Assembly (NCBI GenBank): GCA_946188155.1
Contig: CAMHUC010000024.1
Span: forward strand, 1-49,233
Reading direction: 5' to 3'
Source: an uncultured bacterium
Lineage (GTDB): Bacteria; Bacteroidota; Bacteroidia; Bacteroidales; Bacteroidaceae
Length of the DNA stretch: 49,233 bases
The position numbers and the translations under genes were made by a program. Positions 9,529-16,970 of the stretch are shown piece after piece (the first letter of the stretch is position 1; each line of letters begins with the position of its first letter). The notes under the pieces are model-generated. The model saw nothing but the letters and a program-made list of their open reading frames with translations. It was not told the origin of the DNA and did no database searches.

Positions 9529-10962
9529 CTAAGTCCTCTCTAATACCAGGCTATGGTCGATGCACCGTGGCAGCTCCTCCTGATAGTGCGTCACGTATAT
9601 GAGCGTACGTGAGCTGTCAGCTCGGCAGTAGTCGTCAACGATATCCTTCACCATACGGCGGTTCGCGTCGTCGAGTCCGTGAAGCGGTTCGTCGAGTATC
9701 AGCAGGTCTGGACTTTTCACAAAAGCACGGGCCAGGAGCACCAGCCGTTGTTCGCCGCTTGACATCTCCAGGAATCTGCGCTCTGCCAGGTGGGCTATGC
9801 CAAACGTCTGCATCCACATCCTGCAATTCTCCTTCTCCGCATCGCTTGGCCTTGCATAGAGACCGATGGTATCCTTCAGTCCGCTGGCCACGATCTGTAT
9901 GGCCGGGATGTTCTGTTTGTAGCTGCGATGCATCTCCGGCGACACGTAGCCGATGTGCCGCTTGATGTCCCAGATGCTCTCGCCCGTACCGCGCTTGTGG
10001 CCGAAGAGTGAGATGTCGCAGGCATAGCTCTGGGGGTTGTCGGCACACACCAGCGAGAGCAGGGTAGACTTGCCGCTGCCGTTCTGTCCCGATAGCGACC
10101 AGTGCTCGCCCCGTCTTACCGTCCAGTCGAGATCCTTCAGTATCGTTCGCTCTCCGTAGCGGATGGTCACCTTGTTGAAGCGGATGACCTCTGCTGCCGT
10201 AGTATCACAGAGGGACGGTTCTTTTGTTATATCGGAATGCGGTATAACAAAAGAACCGTCCCTCTGTGATACCCTCTTCGGCAGAACCTGCATGTCCCTG
10301 ACCTCGACGATATGCGTGATGAAGTCTGGAATATCGTCGGTCTTGGCCAGCACCAGTATGAGCTGTAGGCCCTGTTCCTTGGCCAGCATTCCCATCAGTG
10401 CTTTCAGCTGGGCGCGCGTCTGGGCATCGAGTCCGATGAAGGGGTTCTCCATGATGAGCACCTTCGGATTGGTGAACAGCGAGGCGGCCAGCTTGAACTT
10501 GCGCAGCTCGCCGCTTGAGAGAAGGATGATGTACTTGTCGAGCAGTGTTTCCAGATGGAACAGCTCGTAGATGTGCCGCTGCAGGGCTCGTCGCTCTGGC
10601 GTGTCCTCGCCTGCCATCTGGTAGGCCTCCTCGAGCTTGCTTCCCACGGTGGGCGTCTGCTCGTCGATCTCCATCTGGTTCCAGCGCTGCTGCAGGAAGT
10701 AGGTACGGTCGTTGTCGCCGCCGTATGTGTCGCGGAAGGAGATGTGCTTCAGATTGTTGTAAGGCTCCGTGAAAGCGTATCTCACCATTCCGGGGAACGA
10801 CGGGTGCCGCCCCGTAATCATGTCCACCAGCATCGACTTTCCGCTGCCGTTCCTGCCAACGATGGCTATGTGCTCTCCCTCGTCGAGCGTGAAGTTCACG
10901 GGTTCGGCCATTGCCCATTCGGGCTTCTTTGCTATTGCATTCTCCAGTTCAATCGTCTTCAT
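9529..10962 (-). CDS. Duplicated ABC ATPase, ModF-like, with inserted palindrome
   Basis: 477 residues holding two ABC nucleotide-binding domains and no membrane segment. Domain 1: Walker A GRNGSGKS (36-43), signature LSSGELRKF, Walker [13 protein letters not shown]. Domain 2: Walker [10 protein letters not shown], signature [13 protein letters not shown], Walker [14 protein letters not shown]. This tandem soluble layout resembles ModF/PhrA-like proteins; a transport role is not shown. The linker (about residues 231-254) is encoded by a 30-bp perfect inverted repeat (10202-10272), an apparent in-frame insertion. The gene overlaps ruvC by 14 nt, so the two are likely coupled. Confidence 0.85.
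   Translation of the reverse strand: MKTIELENAIAKKPEWAMAEPVNFTLDEGEHIAIVGRNGSGKSMLVDMITGRHPSFPGMVRYAFTEPYNNLKHISFRDTYGGDNDRTYFLQQRWNQMEIDEQTPTVGSKLEEAYQMAGEDTPERRALQRHIYELFHLETLLDKYIILLSSGELRKFKLAASLFTNPKVLIMENPFIGLDAQTRAQLKALMGMLAKEQGLQLILVLAKTDDIPDFITHIVEVRDMQVLPKRVSQRDGSFVIPHSDITKEPSLCDTTAAEVIRFNKVTIRYGERTILKDLDWTVRRGEHWSLSGQNGSGKSTLLSLVCADNPQSYACDISLFGHKRGTGESIWDIKRHIGYVSPEMHRSYKQNIPAIQIVASGLKDTIGLYARPSDAEKENCRMWMQTFGIAHLAERRFLEMSSGEQRLVLLARAFVKSPDLLILDEPLHGLDDANRRMVKDIVDDYCRADSSRTLIYVTHYQEELPRCIDHSLVLERT
10202..10272. repeat. Perfect 30-bp inverted repeat inside a coding region
   Basis: Arms 10202-10231 and 10243-10272 are complementary at all 30 positions around an 11-nt loop (10232-10242). 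The arms contain AAAGAACCGTCCCTCTGTGA. The element is translated in frame as the linker between the two ABC domains. From memory, related AAAGAACCGTCCCT palindromes are scattered in Prevotella/Bacteroides genomes. Confidence 0.95.
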
Positions 10963-11527
10963 TCTTTGTCTTTCGCTTGCTTACTTTGTCTTGGTTCTTG
11001 TTGATGAAATCCTTCCATCCGCGATACTTCACGTCGCTCTCCGGGCGCCCGGCCTGCATGAAGTGGCAGTAGGCGGCAGCCAGTGCGTCGGTGGCATCCA
11101 TGAATTTGCCCATCTCCTCCTGCGGAATCTTCAGCAGCCGTTGTAGCATGCCGGCCACTTGCTCCTTCGAGGCAGAGCCGTTGCCCGTGAGCGCCATCTT
11201 GATCTTCATCGGCGCATACTCGTGGATGGGCACGCCGTGATGGATGGCGGCAGCGATGGCCACGCCCTGAGCGCGGCCCAGCTTCAGCATCGACTGCACG
11301 TTCTTGCCGAAGAATGGTGCCTCGATGGCCATCTCGTCGGGCAGGTAGCCGTCGATGATGCCTGTCACGCGCTCGAAGATATGGCCCAGCTTCAGGTAGG
11401 CGTCGGCAAACTTGCGCAGGTCGATCACGCCCATCGTCATCATCTGTGCCTTGCCGTCCTTCACCTTCAGCAGTCCATAGCCCATCAGGTTAGTTCCCGG
11501 GTCAATGCCTAAAATGATTTTCTCCAT
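10949..11527 (-). CDS. ruvC: Crossover junction endodeoxyribonuclease RuvC
   Basis: 192 residues. It resolves Holliday junctions with RuvAB. The four acidic catalytic positions are visible: D9 in GIDPGT, E69 in AIEAPFF, and D144 and D147 in [12 protein letters not shown]. The fold order matches RNase-H-like RuvC. The C-terminal tail is basic ([11 protein letters not shown]) and overlaps the ABC gene by 14 nt. The SDR gene ends 24 nt upstream, so SDR, ruvC and ABC probably form one transcript. Confidence 0.96.
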   Translation of the reverse strand: MEKIILGIDPGTNLMGYGLLKVKDGKAQMMTMGVIDLRKFADAYLKLGHIFERVTGIIDGYLPDEMAIEAPFFGKNVQSMLKLGRAQGVAIAAAIHHGVPIHEYAPMKIKMALTGNGSASKEQVAGMLQRLLKIPQEEMGKFMDATDALAAAYCHFMQAGRPESDVKYRGWKDFINKNQDKVSKRKTKNEDD

Positions 11528-11551
11528 GTTGCGGCAAAGGTTCTGATGCCC

Positions 11552-12307
11552 TTATTTCCTCACAATCACGCTGCCGCTGGCCTGATGGGTGGCCAGGATG
11601 AGTACCTCGGCTATCTGTACGTGGGCAGGGGCATTGGCGGCATAGACGGCCACGTCGGCGATGTCGTCGCCTGTCAGTGGCTTGATGCCCTGATAGAGCC
11701 TGGCAGCGCGCTCGGTGTCGCCCTTGAATCGGATGTTGCTGAAGTTGGTCTCCACGAGTCCCGGCTTCAAGTTGGTCACGCGCACGGCGCTATCGGCCAC
11801 GTCGATGCGGAGCCCGTCGGTGAGGGCCTTCACCGCCGCCTTGGTGGCGCAGTAGACGTTGCCGCCGGCATAGGCAGCATCGCCTGCCACGCTTCCTATA
11901 TTAATAATGTGTCCGCTGTTGCGGGCTATCATCTTTGGCACGATGAGGCGCGTCATCGTCAGCAGGCCCTTGATGTTGGTGTCGATCATCGCCTCCCAGT
12001 CGTCGGGGGCGCCCTCGTATTCGGGCTCCAGGCCGAGTGCCAGGCCGGCATTGTTGACGAGCACGTCCACCTGCTGCCATTCCTTAGACAGGCCATTGAC
12101 AGCGGCAGTGGCGGCATGGCGGTCGCGCACGTCGAATGCCAGGACGGTTACCTCGCAGCCTTTCCCTGTCAGTTCCTGACGGATGGCCTCCAGCTTCTCT
12201 TGGCTGCGGGCGGTGAGTATCAGCCGGTCGCCGTTTTCGGCGAACTTCTTGGCGCAGCCGAGGCCGATGCCGCTGGTAGCGCCTGTGATGAGTACGGTCT
12301 TTTGCAT
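11552..12307 (-). CDS. Short-chain dehydrogenase/reductase, YdfG-like
   Basis: 251 residues. The cofactor motif TGATSGIG is at 8-15 and NNAG at 85-88. The catalytic tetrad is N111, S139, Y152 (YCATK) and K156. The overall sequence resembles the YdfG / serine 3-dehydrogenase group of classical SDRs, which oxidise 3-hydroxy acids with NADP; the substrate is inferred only from resemblance. It is the first gene of the SDR-ruvC-ABC run, under the -7 box at 12336-12343. Confidence 0.9.
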   Translation of the reverse strand: MQKTVLITGATSGIGLGCAKKFAENGDRLILTARSQEKLEAIRQELTGKGCEVTVLAFDVRDRHAATAAVNGLSKEWQQVDVLVNNAGLALGLEPEYEGAPDDWEAMIDTNIKGLLTMTRLIVPKMIARNSGHIINIGSVAGDAAYAGGNVYCATKAAVKALTDGLRIDVADSAVRVTNLKPGLVETNFSNIRFKGDTERAARLYQGIKPLTGDDIADVAVYAANAPAHVQIAEVLILATHQASGSVIVRK

Positions 12308-12335
12308 ATCTTTTGCTCTTTAGCGTTTGAGTGGG

Positions 12336-12343
12336 CAAAGTTA
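12336..12343 (-). promoter_or_regulatory. -7 box for SDR-ruvC-ABC operon
   Basis: The minus strand reads TAACTTTG, 28 nt before the SDR ATG. Confidence 0.75.
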
Positions 12344-12428
12344 CAAATAATTTTTGGAAAAGCCTCATAACCTGCCGATTTTAATGTGCTTTTCTTCGTT
12401 TTCCTTTGGTTTATTAATTTTTAATATG

Positions 12429-12436
12429 TATCTTTG
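12429..12436 (+). promoter_or_regulatory. -7 box for Rpn-family gene
   Basis: TATCTTTG, 25 nt before the ATG at 12462. It excludes the in-frame ATG at 12354. Confidence 0.8.
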
Positions 12437-12461
12437 CACTCGAATAGAAAAAGGAATACTT

Positions 12462-13370
12462 ATGGCAAAATATTTAGACCCAAGAGCCGACTTGACATTC
12501 AAGAAAGTATTCGGTGAGCATAAGCATCTTGTCATCAGTTTGTTGAATGCATTGTTGCCATTAGCTGATGACGAGCAAGTGGAGAGCATCGAATACTGGC
12601 CTGCAGAGAAAGTGCCTTCTCGTCCATTGAAGGAAAAGGACAGCATCGTTGATGTCTGCTGCCGTGACAATAAGAAACGCGAGTTCATAGTTGAGATGCA
12701 GATGACGTGGACTGATTCTTTCAAGAACCGCGTACTTCTTAATGCTTCGAAAGCATACGTCGCACAGTCGGAAATCGGTGAGGACTACGACGGGCTGCAA
12801 CCTGTCTATGCTCTGAACTTTGTGAACTCCACTATGAATGTCGACAGCGAGGGCTATTACCATCACTATCAATTGGTGCATCATGCCAACAGCAAAGAGG
12901 TTATACCTGGACTGCAGCTCGTATTCATTGAGTTACCCAAATTCAAGCCGCAGAATCTTGGAGAAAAGAAGATGCAGGTTCTGTGGCTCCGTTTCCTTAC
13001 AGAGATAAACGCCAAGACACAGGAAGCCCCAGCTGAACTGTTGGAGAACCCTGATGTCTGCGAGGCACTGAGAATTGTGGAGGTTGCTGCCTATACCCCA
13101 GCAGAGATGCGTGCATACGACAAGTTCTGGGACAATGTGTCGGTTGCCAAGACTCTGGAGAATGCCCGTCGCCGCTCAGAAGAGAAATTGAAAGTGGCAG
13201 AGGCAAAGATTGCGGAAACAGAGGCAAAGATTGCGGAAACAGAGGCAAAGATTACGGAAACAGAGGCAAAACTCGTGAACACCGTTAAGCGCATGAAAGA
13301 CAGAGGCTTCTCGGCAGAGGAAATAGCAGACATTACCGGCTTGACAGCCGACGAAATAGAAAAGCTGTAA
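12462..13370 (+). CDS. Rpn-family PD-(D/E)XK nuclease / putative transposase
   Basis: 302 residues from the ATG at 12462. The start DPRADLTFKKVFGEHKHL and the core SIVDVCCRD ... REFIVEMQM are the hallmark of the PD-(D/E)XK 'nuclease family transposase' proteins (PDDEXK_2, Rpn-like). These are linked to recombination and horizontal transfer. A C-terminal coiled coil (about 245-270) is encoded by three near-identical 21-bp repeats (13200-13262) giving AKIAETE units. The last residues (FSAEEIADITGLTADEIEKL) look like a small helix-turn-helix. It is followed after 43 nt by the HU-like gene. Confidence 0.85.
   Translation: MAKYLDPRADLTFKKVFGEHKHLVISLLNALLPLADDEQVESIEYWPAEKVPSRPLKEKDSIVDVCCRDNKKREFIVEMQMTWTDSFKNRVLLNASKAYVAQSEIGEDYDGLQPVYALNFVNSTMNVDSEGYYHHYQLVHHANSKEVIPGLQLVFIELPKFKPQNLGEKKMQVLWLRFLTEINAKTQEAPAELLENPDVCEALRIVEVAAYTPAEMRAYDKFWDNVSVAKTLENARRRSEEKLKVAEAKIAETEAKIAETEAKITETEAKLVNTVKRMKDRGFSAEEIADITGLTADEIEKL
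13200..13262 (+). repeat. 21-bp tandem repeat, 3 copies, in Rpn-family gene
   Basis: Units at 13200-13220, 13221-13241 and 13242-13262 (GAGGCAAAGATTGCGGAAAC plus one base; the last unit has one substitution). A partial fourth follows. Each encodes seven residues, one heptad of coiled coil, so copy changes stay in frame. Confidence 0.9.
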
Positions 13371-13413
13371 TTGCCAGTTCTCTACGCCCGATATATAAAA
13401 TAAAGTACGCGAT

Positions 13414-14037
13414 ATGCCAAGGAAGAAAGGTGGAATGCCCTTTGAGGTGAATCCTACCCCGGCCCAGGGGAAGGACGGCAAAAGAATATTGTATCCGCGT
13501 TCGGCGCTGCGCGACAAGCTGCTGATGACAGGCGTCGACGAGTACTGCAGCCGTAACTACGGGCTGCGCTACGGTGAGCTGTCGCGGGCCTTCGAAGTGT
13601 TCAAGATGGCTGCCGCCGAGCTGATGGCGATGGGCTATCGCATAGATACGTGTATCGGCTCTTTCGCCCCGAAGCTGGCGTTCGTCAGGGAGATTACCGA
13701 CCCTGACGACGTGACTGGCCGCGACGTCAGGTTCGACGGGGTGGAGTATAATCCCGGGAAACAGTGGGACAAGGTGCTGGAGAAGTGGGACGACGGCTTC
13801 CGACTGGTCAGCAAGCCCAACTCTCTGGAGCTGATGGCCGATGAGTCACGGCTGGAGAAGGCACTACAGGAGAATCTGGAGAAGTATCGCGGCTACGTCA
13901 CCGCCCGCTCCTTCAGCTACCATTCCGGTCTGACCTATTACTCAGCCCGCAAGCAGCTCGACAAATGGTGCGAGGGCGAGAGTCCTAAGCTTTTGAAGAC
14001 CAAAAGGGGACAGGAGTACATCTATACTGAGACTTAA
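13414..14037 (+). CDS. HU-like DNA-binding protein with C-terminal winged-helix-like region
   Basis: 207 residues. The N-terminal half (ILYPRSALRDKLLMTGVDEY, then GELSRAFEVFKMAAAELMAMGYRI) resembles the diverged HU domain proteins (HU-HIG type) that in Bacteroidetes often sit beside VapE/VirE-type primases. The C-terminal part GYVTARSFSYHSGLTYYSARKQL looks like a winged helix. I see no -7 box in the 43-nt gap after the Rpn gene, so it may be read with it. Iteron-like half-sites begin 15 nt after its stop, which makes it a candidate binder of those arrays (inference). Confidence 0.65.
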   Translation: MPRKKGGMPFEVNPTPAQGKDGKRILYPRSALRDKLLMTGVDEYCSRNYGLRYGELSRAFEVFKMAAAELMAMGYRIDTCIGSFAPKLAFVREITDPDDVTGRDVRFDGVEYNPGKQWDKVLEKWDDGFRLVSKPNSLELMADESRLEKALQENLEKYRGYVTARSFSYHSGLTYYSARKQLDKWCEGESPKLLKTKRGQEYIYTET

Positions 14038-14052
14038 ACCTTCGAGACTGTG

Positions 14053-14153
14053 CTATATATGCTATAGCATGGCGTATGTACTTAATTATCAGACGGTAAG
14101 CCTATAGCATGTTTCTTTAAAACCATGCTATAACCAAGCTATAACTATGCTAT
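14053..14153. repeat. Left half-site array, copy 1
   Basis: CTAT at 14053 and 14062 (9-bp step). After 39 bp, ATAG at 14104 pairs with CTAT ending at 14131 to make a 28-bp dyad (ATAGCATG, 12-nt spacer, CATGCTAT). Further CTAT sites follow at 14139 and 14150 (11-bp steps). The order is the mirror image of the right array at 16554-16654. Over about 45 bp the reverse complement of this array matches the right array, with an 18-bp and a 17-bp block identical. Confidence 0.9.
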
Positions 14154-14186
14154 AGGCAGGAAGTCACTCATTTTTAAGCTCTTTCA

Positions 14187-14252
14187 TTTTGCGCTGCCGC
14201 GTTAGGTACTTTGCGTGTGCGCGTAAAGCATTTTGCGCGTGCGCAAAGGGTA
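14187..14252. repeat. 3 x 22-bp tandem repeat, copy 1
   Basis: Units at 14187-14208, 14209-14230 and 14231-14252. Each begins (T/C)TTTGCG and has a G/C-rich, roughly dyadic centre; the clearest is TTTTGCGCGTGCGCAAAG. The period of exactly 22 bp is two helical turns, as in plasmid iterons. The same 3 x 22 layout with a TTTTGC start occurs at 48751-48816. Confidence 0.8.
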
Positions 14253-14400
14253 GTTTGGACGGCTCTGACTCCCAGCCGGAAAGCATGCCATCCCCACTCC
14301 AAAGGCACTTGATGCCCAGTTTGAAGCCTTGCGGCAACGGAAAAGAAGGTATTTCCGCCACTTTCGAGCCTTTTTCCTTGCTGAATTCAATTCTTTTTAG
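14253..14400. other. Leader of the primase-helicase gene
   Basis: No ORF. Several short inverted words suggest small hairpins. The word TTTGGACGG (14254-14262) directly after the 22-bp repeats recurs in reverse complement (CCGTCCAAA) just after the 22-bp repeats of copy 2. Confidence 0.4.
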
Positions 14401-14408
14401 TAACTTTG
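14401..14408 (+). promoter_or_regulatory. -7 box for VapE-like gene
   Basis: TAACTTTG, 30 nt before the ATG at 14439. It excludes the earlier in-frame ATG at 14406, which overlaps the box. Confidence 0.8.
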
Positions 14409-14438
14409 CACCACTATATAACCAGCAATAAGCGAATC

Positions 14439-16562
14439 ATGAAGATAACAAAGCTCAAGACGAGGATAGGAGAGCCTGGGGCTCCCGTCTCGACAGAACT
14501 CGATGCCATCGTGGACCGTATGCGCTCTGAGGAAACCCAGGCTGCCGCCGCCCGCATCGCTGCCGTTGCCCTGCGCTCGCGCCTGGCGATAGAGCAAGGG
14601 GCTCCTCGCTACCTTCTGAAGGATGCCGACCGCCTGCCTTACCTGATATTCTCGGCCACGTTCGGCAAGGGCGGCTTCGAGCAGCCCATCGACTTCACTC
14701 AGCTGTTGTTGCTCAACATCCCCTGTCCAGAAGGACTGCGCCAGGTGGCGGAGATTAAGAACAGGGTGGCCCAGCTGCCCTACACGCTGCTCGCCTTTGC
14801 AGGCGTGAGCGGCGTGACGCTCAAGGTGGTGGTGCGCTGCGCTTACAGCAACGGTGCAAAGCCCTGGGAGTCAACTGCTAAGAGTCGCCGGCAACTGGAT
14901 GCCGACAGGTATCTGGCCTTCCTGAGCTTGGCCCACGAATGCGCCGGGCGCATCTATACCAACCTGGCGATGTGCAACCTGCTGGTCGGCGAGCAGTCGC
15001 TCTGGCGTGGCTGTCGCATGAGCCATGACCCTCTGCTTTACTATAATCCCGAAGCCCTGCCGCTGCCTGTCGTCCGCGAGGAGGACAGTGTGCTGAAACC
15101 CTACGAGGGCACGCGGACCGACGACGACGGCCGGGTGGTGTGGTATCCTGATTCCGATGAGCGAGAGCGCATTCAGACGGAGTACTACACCTGCCTGATG
15201 AAGGCCCTCGACGACCAGCCCGAGAATGCCGAAGCCTGCCTGGTGGCACTGGCGGGCTACTGCCAGAAGGCCCGTCTGGAGGAGGAAGCCTGCGTCTCGC
15301 GAGCCTGCTATGACCTGCGTTTCAAGGTGCTGGGCAGCGACGTTGTCAGAAAGGTGTTCCGCAGCGTCTACAAGAAACCCTACAACGGCAAGACCCTCTC
15401 GCAGATGAATGAGAAGGAGCGCATCATCCGCTTCATCGAGGACTTCTTCGCCCGGCGCTACGAGCTGCGCTACAATGTGGTGAAGCAGCTGGCGGAGTTC
15501 CGCCCTAACGACCTGACTTTCAAGCAGTGGCAGCCGTTGACCGACCGTCAGCTGAAGTCGATTGTGGTGGAGCAGATGAAGGAGGGCGGCGAGAGCTGGA
15601 TGAACGACATACGCATCTACATCGAGTCGGCTCATGTCCCCGACTACAATCCCGTGCACGAGTTCCTCGCCGGCTGTGGACAGTGGGACGGCAAGGCCGA
15701 CTATATTGAGGACTTTGCCCGCCGCCTGCCAACGAACTATCCACTCTGGCCGAAATATTTCCACCGATGGCTGCTGGCAATGGTGGCCCAGGCCCTAGAC
15801 ATCAACCGCGACTACGGCAACTCGATGGTGCCGATGCTTATCGGCGGGCAGGGCATCAAGAAGTCCAGCTTCTGCAAGAACATCCTTCCGCCATCGATGC
15901 GGGAGTACTATATGGACGACATCAAGATGGACAATGCCGAGCAGGTGGAGCGCGTGCTGGGACGCATGTGGCTCGTCTGCATCGACGAGTACAACGCCAA
16001 GACCGACCGCGAGCAGGCCAAGATCAAGCGCCTGCTGACGGAGAAGGACGTGCAGGTGCGCAAGATGCGCTCCGACCAGTACACGATGACGCCCCGTCTC
16101 TGTTCGTTTATCGCCACTACCAACGACCTGACACCGCTACCTTCGGGCGACGGCTCGCGCCGCTATCTCTGTGTGGAGGTGACTGGCGAGGCCGACATGT
16201 CGGGCCGCATCCCCTACAAGCAGATGTATGCACAGGCCGTCGCGGAGCTGAGCGCCCCTGACTGCCTCTACTGGTTCACCTCTGACGACGAGCAGGAGAT
16301 TCAGAAACACAACCAGCCGTATCAGCAGGAGTCGTCGATGGAGGCTGTACTGCCTGTCATCTTCGAACCCACGGCCGACCATAGACGTGAGAACCTCTGG
16401 ACCGTAGCCGCCATTCAGAAGGAACTCTCCAGGCACCTGAAGGCCGCCGACGTTCCTAACCTCACCAACCTCGGCAAGGCCCTGAAGGCACTCCGATGGC
16501 CGCGAGGCGGCAACACGGGCGTGCGCGGCTACTATCTCGTGCTCCGTCAATCTATAGCATAG
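14439..16562 (+). CDS. VapE/VirE-type primase-helicase (VirE_N, VapE P-loop, DUF3874)
   Basis: 707 residues from the ATG at 14439. The N-terminal third resembles the BT4734/VirE_N region of Bacteroidetes primase-like proteins (YLIFSATFGKGG, LLAFAGVSGVTLKVVVR). The centre is a VapE-type SF3-like ATPase. Its P-loop GGQGIKKSS (about 469-477) has lysine where GxxxxGKS has glycine. Walker B region MWLVCIDEYNAK is near 512 and a sensor/arginine-finger region TTNDLTPLPSGDGSRRY near 560-577. The C-terminus (LTNLGKALKALRWPRGG) is a DUF3874-like DNA-binding tail. Replication initiation or unwinding of its own element is inferred. The stop codon lies inside the right half-site array. Confidence 0.85.
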   Translation: MKITKLKTRIGEPGAPVSTELDAIVDRMRSEETQAAAARIAAVALRSRLAIEQGAPRYLLKDADRLPYLIFSATFGKGGFEQPIDFTQLLLLNIPCPEGLRQVAEIKNRVAQLPYTLLAFAGVSGVTLKVVVRCAYSNGAKPWESTAKSRRQLDADRYLAFLSLAHECAGRIYTNLAMCNLLVGEQSLWRGCRMSHDPLLYYNPEALPLPVVREEDSVLKPYEGTRTDDDGRVVWYPDSDERERIQTEYYTCLMKALDDQPENAEACLVALAGYCQKARLEEEACVSRACYDLRFKVLGSDVVRKVFRSVYKKPYNGKTLSQMNEKERIIRFIEDFFARRYELRYNVVKQLAEFRPNDLTFKQWQPLTDRQLKSIVVEQMKEGGESWMNDIRIYIESAHVPDYNPVHEFLAGCGQWDGKADYIEDFARRLPTNYPLWPKYFHRWLLAMVAQALDINRDYGNSMVPMLIGGQGIKKSSFCKNILPPSMREYYMDDIKMDNAEQVERVLGRMWLVCIDEYNAKTDREQAKIKRLLTEKDVQVRKMRSDQYTMTPRLCSFIATTNDLTPLPSGDGSRRYLCVEVTGEADMSGRIPYKQMYAQAVAELSAPDCLYWFTSDDEQEIQKHNQPYQQESSMEAVLPVIFEPTADHRRENLWTVAAIQKELSRHLKAADVPNLTNLGKALKALRWPRGGNTGVRGYYLVLRQSIA

Positions 16563-16654
16563 TTATAGCACGGTTATAGCATGGTTTTCGCAAACTGTGC
16601 TATAACTCTATGGCCTGATAACAAGTGTGTTATGACTGATTATAGCAGGTATAG
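16554..16654. repeat. Right half-site array, copy 1
   Basis: ATAG at 16554, 16565 and 16576 (11-bp steps). The last pairs with CTAT ending at 16603 to form a 28-bp dyad with a 12-nt spacer. After 39 bp, ATAG occurs at 16642 and 16651 (9-bp step). This is the exact mirror of the left array. The first units lie in the last codons of the VapE-like gene. Confidence 0.9.
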
Positions 16655-16692
16655 CATACTTTCTGTGACGATAATTATGACATGTTGGGCTG

Positions 16693-16740
16693 ACAAGCAA
16701 AAAGAGAGCCCGCTGATTAGCGAGCTCTCTTTTTGCTTGT
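16693..16740 (-). terminator. Intrinsic terminator of tRNA-Tyr
   Basis: Arms 16693-16709 and 16724-16740 are perfectly complementary (17 bp) around a 14-nt loop, with A/T-rich stem ends on both strands. It abuts the tRNA 3' end. Confidence 0.85.
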
Positions 16741-16822
16741 GGGTGCTGATGGATTCGAACCACCGAAGTCGAAAGACAGCAGATTTACAGTCTGCCCCAT
16801 TTGGCCACTCTGGAAAACACCC
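16740..16822 (-). tRNA. tRNA-Tyr(GUA)
   Basis: On the minus strand the acceptor GGGTGTT pairs with AGCACCC. The anticodon stem CAGAC/TCTG encloses GTA. The variable arm is long, as expected for bacterial tRNA-Tyr, and the T arm has GGTTCGAATCC. The discriminator base is A and CCA is not encoded. A -7 box lies upstream and a strong hairpin directly downstream. Confidence 0.95.
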
Positions 16823-16840
16823 ATTCTGCTTTTGCGGGTG

Positions 16841-16848
16841 CAAAGGTA
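16841..16848 (-). promoter_or_regulatory. -7 box for tRNA-Tyr
   Basis: The minus strand reads TACCTTTG, 18 nt before the tRNA 5' end. Confidence 0.8.
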
Positions 16849-16944
16849 CGACTAATAATTAAGAATGAAGAATGAAGAGTTAAGAAATCGATGGTTTTTA
16901 ACGATTTTTTAGGTAAAGAGGCTCGTTATATGAAGGAAAATGCG

Positions 16945-16952
16945 TATCTTTG
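16945..16952 (+). promoter_or_regulatory. -7 box for MaoC-like / PurF-like genes
   Basis: TATCTTTG, 18 nt before the ATG at 16971. It excludes the ATG at 16950. Confidence 0.8.
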
Positions 16953-16970
16953 CACAAAATTTCAGGAACT

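Larger units (their letters stand above)
14053..16654. mobile_element. Putative array-bounded element, copy 1 (carries primase-helicase gene)
   Basis: A 2.6-kb segment bounded by mirror-image half-site arrays (14053-14153 and 16554-16654). It contains a 3 x 22-bp repeat (14187-14252), a -7 box and one gene for a VapE-like primase-helicase. I see no integrase, transposase or target-site duplication. The call rests on the mirrored architecture and its recurrence at 48631-49055. An integrated replicon with two iteron clusters, or a regulated locus, would also fit. Confidence 0.5.

Noticed and set aside
16693..16822. Integration of the VapE-like element into the tRNA-Tyr 3' end
   Set aside because: I found no direct repeat of the tRNA 3' end on the far side of the element and no integrase. 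The array also stops before the tRNA terminator.
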